A stretch of DNA of 64,000 nucleotides, taken from an uncultured Bacteroidota bacterium. GTDB lineage: Bacteria > Bacteroidota > Bacteroidia > Chitinophagales > Chitinophagaceae. Made by a program: the position numbers and the translations under genes. Positions 59,191-64,000 of the stretch are shown here, piece after piece. Position 1 is the stretch's first letter. Each line of letters starts with the position of its first letter. The notes under the pieces are model-generated. The model saw only the letters and a program-made list of their open reading frames with translations. It had not been told where the DNA came from and did no database searches. The stretch spans positions 62,001-126,000 of the forward strand of contig CAILLK010000085.1 of the NCBI GenBank assembly GCA_903835005.1. Direction: 5' to 3'.

Positions 59191-60276
59191 CTACTTCCCC
59201 ACCGTCTGCATATAAATCAGCCCTACATTAAAGTGCACCGGTTCCGTCTTTTGCGTGCTCAGGTTCACTGCATCAATTATCTCCGCCATATGGCTGGCAC
59301 ATTGCCCCATGTAGTGGGTTTCGGTGGCTTTAAACCCAATGTAAGTCAGGAAATTATACTCCTCCTTCGACCATAAAGAAATATAAGGCCGCTCACAACT
59401 CCCGTTGCCCGACCACAGCACACCATTGAAAAACTGCTGCACCCGCCTCAGGTATTTATCGGCTTCAGCAGGCTGGTCTTTTTTGCGGTAGTAATACATC
59501 AGTTCCCTGTTCAGCGTGGGGTTCAGCGGGTTCACCTTCACCAGTTCCAGCCCGTAACTGATGCCATCATCTATATTGCCGCTGGCCTTCATTTTCATCT
59601 CATTGATATCATTGTAGCTGAACGCATTGTAGGTAGGCTGTGCCGAATAGCCAATTATCAGCATAAACATTTCCTCAGCGCTCAGGCTCCTGTCATCGGT
59701 CAGAAACCTTTTAAGCAGTGCGTGGTAATAATACGGATTTCCGGTAGTCAGCGCCAGCCCCTTCAGCGAATCAAATTTATTAAGCGCGGCAGCATTCCCT
59801 CCCGGGTTTTTCTCCTTTACCGCTGAGGTGCCAAAATCACGCAATTTGTTTTCCCCTTCCTGAACAGCAATTATTTTATTAATCGCATCAATGTGCGTTC
59901 TTGTTTCAGCATCACCGGGAGAAAGTGCAATTGCCTTCATCAGCAATTCTTTGGCCTTGCTATAGGCGTGCATTCTATCGCTCAGGTAGATACCGTAATC
60001 CTTGTAAATCTCAGCATTGGCAGAATCCATCTTCAGCGCAAGATCATAAAATGCGCCCGCTCTTGCACTTTCCGATGGCATCGCTGCAAGGTTATTCGCA
60101 TGTTCCAGGTAGGGCCCGGCGCTGTTAGGGTTTTTTCTCAGGTTTTTATCAAACAGGTTCTCTTCCTTCTCTACCGCCTTTTGGTTCTTCTTATCATCCT
60201 TACCATCCTTTGCAACACCATTAATGGCCAGCAATAAAAACCAAACAAAAATAAAATACGGTTTCATTTCAATCAA
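59191..60276 (-). CDS. exported TPR-containing protein
   Basis: AGAFYDLALKMDSANAEIYKDYGIYLSDRMHAYSKAKELLMKAIALSPGDAETR. Confidence 0.7.
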   Translation of the reverse strand: MIEMKPYFIFVWFLLLAINGVAKDGKDDKKNQKAVEKEENLFDKNLRKNPNSAGPYLEHANNLAAMPSESARAGAFYDLALKMDSANAEIYKDYGIYLSDRMHAYSKAKELLMKAIALSPGDAETRTHIDAINKIIAVQEGENKLRDFGTSAVKEKNPGGNAAALNKFDSLKGLALTTGNPYYYHALLKRFLTDDRSLSAEEMFMLIIGYSAQPTYNAFSYNDINEMKMKASGNIDDGISYGLELVKVNPLNPTLNRELMYYYRKKDQPAEADKYLRRVQQFFNGVLWSGNGSCERPYISLWSKEEYNFLTYIGFKATETHYMGQCASHMAEIIDAVNLSTQKTEPVHFNVGLIYMQTVGK

Positions 60277-60430
60277 TTTAACTTCCTTATTCTGCCCCTC
60301 TCATAAGCCTCGCCCGAAAATACCCTCTTCTACATAACCCCTATACTTTAGACTTACGACTAATTACTAAAGACTCCCTTCCACTCTATTTTCAGACTAA
60401 ATTCTTGATACTAAATACATCCTTCCGCTC

Positions 60431-60479
60431 TTACTTACAACTTTAGACTTATGACTTTAGACTTACGACTTTAGACTCA
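60431..60479. repeat. tandem 14-bp repeat (ACTTACGACTTTAG)
   Basis: ACTTACAACTTTAG-ACTTATGACTTTAG-ACTTACGACTTTAG-ACT. Confidence 0.85.
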
Positions 60480-60480
60480 A

Positions 60481-63400
60481 CTAATATTTCTCCCGCTTCA
60501 ATCTCTTTTGCCTGAACCATGCAGCAACCAGGAGTGATAGTATGGATAATATCGCCACCCACGCCCATACCGGGAAAACCGGAGTATCGCCCGATGCATA
60601 ACTGTGCAATCCTTTCGAAAGGTAATAATTAACCCCGAAGAAAGTCATCAGCACACTCGCATAGGCCAGTACAGCCGCCACATTGAAAATAAACTCCCGT
60701 AACATGGATGATGCAAACCTAAGGTGCAGCACAATGGTATAGGTAATAACTATCACCAGCGCCCACGTCTCTTTTGAGTCCCAGCCCCAATACTTACCCC
60801 ACGACTCATTGGCCCATATACCTCCCAGAAAAGTACCTACCGCAGCCATAAACACACCAATCGTCAGGTTCATCTCATTGATGTTGGTGAGCTCCTTGGT
60901 TATCATATCCAGCCTCCGGTAGTTCTTGTTGTTCTTAAACACGTAGATGAACATATTGATGAGCCCGAGCACAAAACCCAGCCCAAGGAAACCATAACTG
61001 ATAGTGAGGGTGGCTACGTGTATAATGAGCCAGTACGATTTAAGCACCGGTTGCAGATTGGTCAGTTGCGGGTCATAATCACTGTGGCTGGCTGTCATCA
61101 GTATAAAGAAGGCAAGCAATGTAGTAGCCGCCAGTGTGATCTTTGAATTGCGTATGAAGCAGAAACCCGCCAGCAATCCACCCCACCCTATCAGCAGCAG
61201 TGCCTCATAACCAGTGCTCCAGGGTGCATGTCCGGTAAGGTACCACCTCAGTATCAGTCCGTAAGTATGATAAAGGAAAGCAGCCGCCAGCAGGGCTATA
61301 CTGATGTTGAGCAGCCAGGTTATCACTTTGTTCTTTTTAGTACTCAGTATATCTAAAAATGCCAGCAACAACAATACCATACTCAGGGTTGCATACCAGT
61401 CTCTGAGGTTCGTAAATATTTTCGACTTGTTGTAGCTGATCTCATAATTCACCATTGTGGGCGATGGTATGGCGCTCGCCATTGTGCTCTGCCGCTGTAT
61501 ACTGTTGATGTATTCCCACAGTTTATCTGCCCGGCTGTAGTCGTTTGTTTTGCAAGCCTTATACACCTCCTGCAAATAAAGCCCCATTATGTTGTGTATA
61601 CAGAACACATTCAGTTGCAGGTCATCATTCAGAATTTTCAGGCTGCCGGTTATTGGCAGCCGGGCCAGCGAGTCGTCCCAGCTCACCCAGCTCCCGTTCG
61701 TGTTATACTGAGTAGGAAACATCTTCAGCATACTGCCGTTGAAAACCATCATCGTTACATTGGCCCGCTCATCTACCTTAATGATTTCTTTATCAAATGC
61801 ATTCTGCTCTGCTGCTTTTTTCCTGAACGAATTCTCGGCTATCTGCGCCAGTTTATAATTTCCCTTTTCATCAAAGAAATCATTGAATGCCGCATAGCTG
61901 CCTGTAATGCCCACTACCTCCTGCACCGATTTCTCCCGTATATAAATGATCTTCTGTGTTTTCCAGAACTCCGTATTCAGCGGCATATCCATAAAAATCT
62001 GCACTGCACCCATTTTGCCCACCCCGTCTATATCAAATACATCCTTCCTCGATATTTTATGCAGTACATCATAGGCCAGCGTATTCACCGGTTCAAAGCG
62101 GCCATTTACAGTTTGCACCAGCAGGTGCCCGAATTTATCTGCCTCAGCCACACTTACATGTTTTATCTCTGTAGTCTGGGCAAAGCTGTTCAGCCCTATC
62201 ACCAGCAATATTATAGTAGTAATAATACCTGCTTTACGTTCCTGCCTTATTTTCTTTATAGACCGTCTCAGCAGATAGAAACGCGAATTCTTATTCAGCA
62301 ATGTAAGCAGAAAACCCAGCCCCATCAGGAAGTAACCTGCATACGTAACCATAGTCCCGTTCTGGTCATGATTCACCGATAGCACTGTGCCCATTTCATC
62401 AGGGTCATATGAGGTCTGGAAGAAGCGGTAGCCCCGGTAATCAAGCACGTGGTTCATAAATATTTTGTGGGGTTCTTTTACATTATTGGCGCTGTCTATC
62501 AGCGTCACTTCGCTCAGAAACGATGACGGGCTGCTCGACCCGGGATACCTTTCCAGCACAAAACGGTCCAGCTTAAGCGAGAAAGGTATATCTACTTCCT
62601 TCTCGCCATAGGCCATTTTTATGTCCATACCCTCAATGCCGGCATCCTGAAAGTTCGAGATGTAACCCGATCCGCCCAGCACCTGCGCATTGTGTTTTAT
62701 ACCATTAATGGTCACATCCAGCAGCAATGCATCCGGCCCGCCTTCCCCTTTTCCAGCTATCAGGTGCTTGGTAGCTTTTGTATACAGTTTCTTGAACACA
62801 AATACCGGCCCGCCCAGTTCATACAGGCACTTTTCTTTAAATTCCTTTTCCACATCCCGGGTTATGGTATCTTTTGCCATTGATGGCATAGCGGTGCGGT
62901 TTATGTCAAATGGCGAATTGATCATTAATTTGCCGTCCTTCTCTGTTATTCTTATGGCATCTGTCCGTGTATTGTTATTGAATGCAATCATAAACTGCCC
63001 CATATCCTTAATCTCTCCGTCTTCAACAAATACTGTCTGCCTGCCCCCGGCACCCGGCACCACCACGCCCAGCATAGATTTGCCGCCGGGCATATTTTCT
63101 TCAATGGTATCTACCGCATTTTTAAGTACGCCTTTATAGTCAAACTCTATCTTCCCGTTCTGCTTCGTATCCACAGCCAGGTGAAAAGGGCTGTTCAGCA
63201 CCTGGCTCATATGCACCGGCACATCACCAATATATTTACCGGCCTTGTCAGTTGCCTCAACCCTGAAGTAAAGATCCGATGTATACATACTGCTGGCAGC
63301 CTCACCGCTCCGTATGTGCATTGTACCATTGTAGCCGGTATACCTGGTAACCGCAGCCCCAATTATAATCACAATAAAGGCACTGTGAAAAAGAAAAGCC

Positions 63401-63630
63401 GCAGCCTTCTCCTTACTGAACATCCTGTACTTCTTGATGCTCCCGGTAAAATTGAGCACCAGCAGCAGCAGCAGAAACTCAAACCACTTGGCATTATACA
63501 CCAGGTGCTTCGCAGTCTCTGTGTCATACTTTTCTTCAATAAAAGTAGCCGACCCTATGGCCATGGCAAATATCAGCAGGAACAGAACTGTTGATTTCGA
63601 CGAAAAAATAAAATCCAGCAATTTTTTCAC
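60481..63630 (-). CDS. ResB-CcsA-like (CcsBA) cytochrome c biogenesis fusion protein
   Basis: N-terminal ResB-like region; C-terminal CcsA with WANESWGKYWGWDSKETWALVIVITYTIVLHLRF. Confidence 0.92.
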   Translation of the reverse strand: MKKLLDFIFSSKSTVLFLLIFAMAIGSATFIEEKYDTETAKHLVYNAKWFEFLLLLLVLNFTGSIKKYRMFSKEKAAAFLFHSAFIVIIIGAAVTRYTGYNGTMHIRSGEAASSMYTSDLYFRVEATDKAGKYIGDVPVHMSQVLNSPFHLAVDTKQNGKIEFDYKGVLKNAVDTIEENMPGGKSMLGVVVPGAGGRQTVFVEDGEIKDMGQFMIAFNNNTRTDAIRITEKDGKLMINSPFDINRTAMPSMAKDTITRDVEKEFKEKCLYELGGPVFVFKKLYTKATKHLIAGKGEGGPDALLLDVTINGIKHNAQVLGGSGYISNFQDAGIEGMDIKMAYGEKEVDIPFSLKLDRFVLERYPGSSSPSSFLSEVTLIDSANNVKEPHKIFMNHVLDYRGYRFFQTSYDPDEMGTVLSVNHDQNGTMVTYAGYFLMGLGFLLTLLNKNSRFYLLRRSIKKIRQERKAGIITTIILLVIGLNSFAQTTEIKHVSVAEADKFGHLLVQTVNGRFEPVNTLAYDVLHKISRKDVFDIDGVGKMGAVQIFMDMPLNTEFWKTQKIIYIREKSVQEVVGITGSYAAFNDFFDEKGNYKLAQIAENSFRKKAAEQNAFDKEIIKVDERANVTMMVFNGSMLKMFPTQYNTNGSWVSWDDSLARLPITGSLKILNDDLQLNVFCIHNIMGLYLQEVYKACKTNDYSRADKLWEYINSIQRQSTMASAIPSPTMVNYEISYNKSKIFTNLRDWYATLSMVLLLLAFLDILSTKKNKVITWLLNISIALLAAAFLYHTYGLILRWYLTGHAPWSTGYEALLLIGWGGLLAGFCFIRNSKITLAATTLLAFFILMTASHSDYDPQLTNLQPVLKSYWLIIHVATLTISYGFLGLGFVLGLINMFIYVFKNNKNYRRLDMITKELTNINEMNLTIGVFMAAVGTFLGGIWANESWGKYWGWDSKETWALVIVITYTIVLHLRFASSMLREFIFNVAAVLAYASVLMTFFGVNYYLSKGLHSYASGDTPVFPVWAWVAILSILSLLVAAWFRQKRLKREKY

Positions 63631-63653
63631 TTTTAATTGTTTTAGGTTTTGAA

Positions 63654-63986
63654 TTATGTTGTGGCACTCTTAAAATATTCAAGGTAATCGCTGATGATAT
63701 GCCTTATTTTCTGAGGCTGAAGGATGGCAATTCTTCTCGCCCTTTTTTCAATCAGTTTTTCTTTCTGGAAGTCCGAGAGCTGCCTCGATACCTGCTCCGG
63801 TGTGGTGCAGGCAAGGCTGGCAATATCTTCACGGGTAAAATATTCGGGCATTTCATTGGCGCTGTTCACTCCGAATTTACCATACAGGTAATGCAGCACG
63901 CTGGCAATTTTCTCCCGCAGGTTCATCTGCGAAATGCTCATCAGCCTGTAGGTACTTTCGCTGTGTTCGTTGCTGTAAAACTGCAT
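63654..63986 (-). CDS. Crp/Fnr-family regulator, C-terminal part (5' end likely beyond window)
   Basis: LREKIASVLHYLYGKFG...FTREDIASLACTTPEQVSRQLSDFQKEKLIEKRARRIAIL winged HTH. Confidence 0.85.
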   Translation of the reverse strand: MQFYSNEHSESTYRLMSISQMNLREKIASVLHYLYGKFGVNSANEMPEYFTREDIASLACTTPEQVSRQLSDFQKEKLIEKRARRIAILQPQKIRHIISDYLEYFKSATT

Positions 63987-64000
63987 CAGGTCATAAAGCA

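Noticed and set aside
61594-62382. 262-aa plus-strand ORF opposite ccsBA
   Set aside because: Antisense shadow ORF, His/Tyr/Cys-rich with no domain signature.

Overview
64 kb chromosomal segment of a Bacteroidota bacterium (Chitinophagaceae-like by protein character, T9SS C-terminal sorting domains and TAnnTTTG-type promoters; lineage is inference). Housekeeping anchors: hldD-like epimerase, DUF721 protein, proS, a PhoB/PhoR-like two-component pair, tnaA-like lyase, U32 peptidase, and a ResB/CcsA cytochrome c maturation fusion. A respiratory/redox block at ~33.9-47.6 kb encodes an NrfD-like membrane subunit, a 4Fe-4S subunit, cytochrome c, three multiheme cytochromes, an NHL protein and a giant 19-repeat Ig-like T9SS protein. 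Accessory regions hold the main surprises: (i) a 3,588-bp IS1-family element (25-bp perfect TIRs, 8-bp TSD) that interrupts a Uma2-family gene and carries an XRE/ImmA-IrrE protein, a possible P63C-like protein and a 25-bp perfect inverted-repeat operator between repressor and transposase; (ii) a AAA ATPase/PD-(D/E)XK-like gene preceded by four 36-nt palindromes at an exact 53-bp period; (iii) a HEPN-MNT module flanked by an 81-bp direct duplication of a ferredoxin 3' end, and a PIN module beside a truncated duplicate of a helicase 5' end; (iv) tandem 107-bp and 238-bp intergenic repeats; (v) two related palindromes in and just upstream of a Bro-N/DinD-like gene; (vi) FNR-like TGAT-N4-ATCA palindromes near the redox genes. 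No tRNA, rRNA or CRISPR array could be supported. All family calls are by eye; no searches were run.
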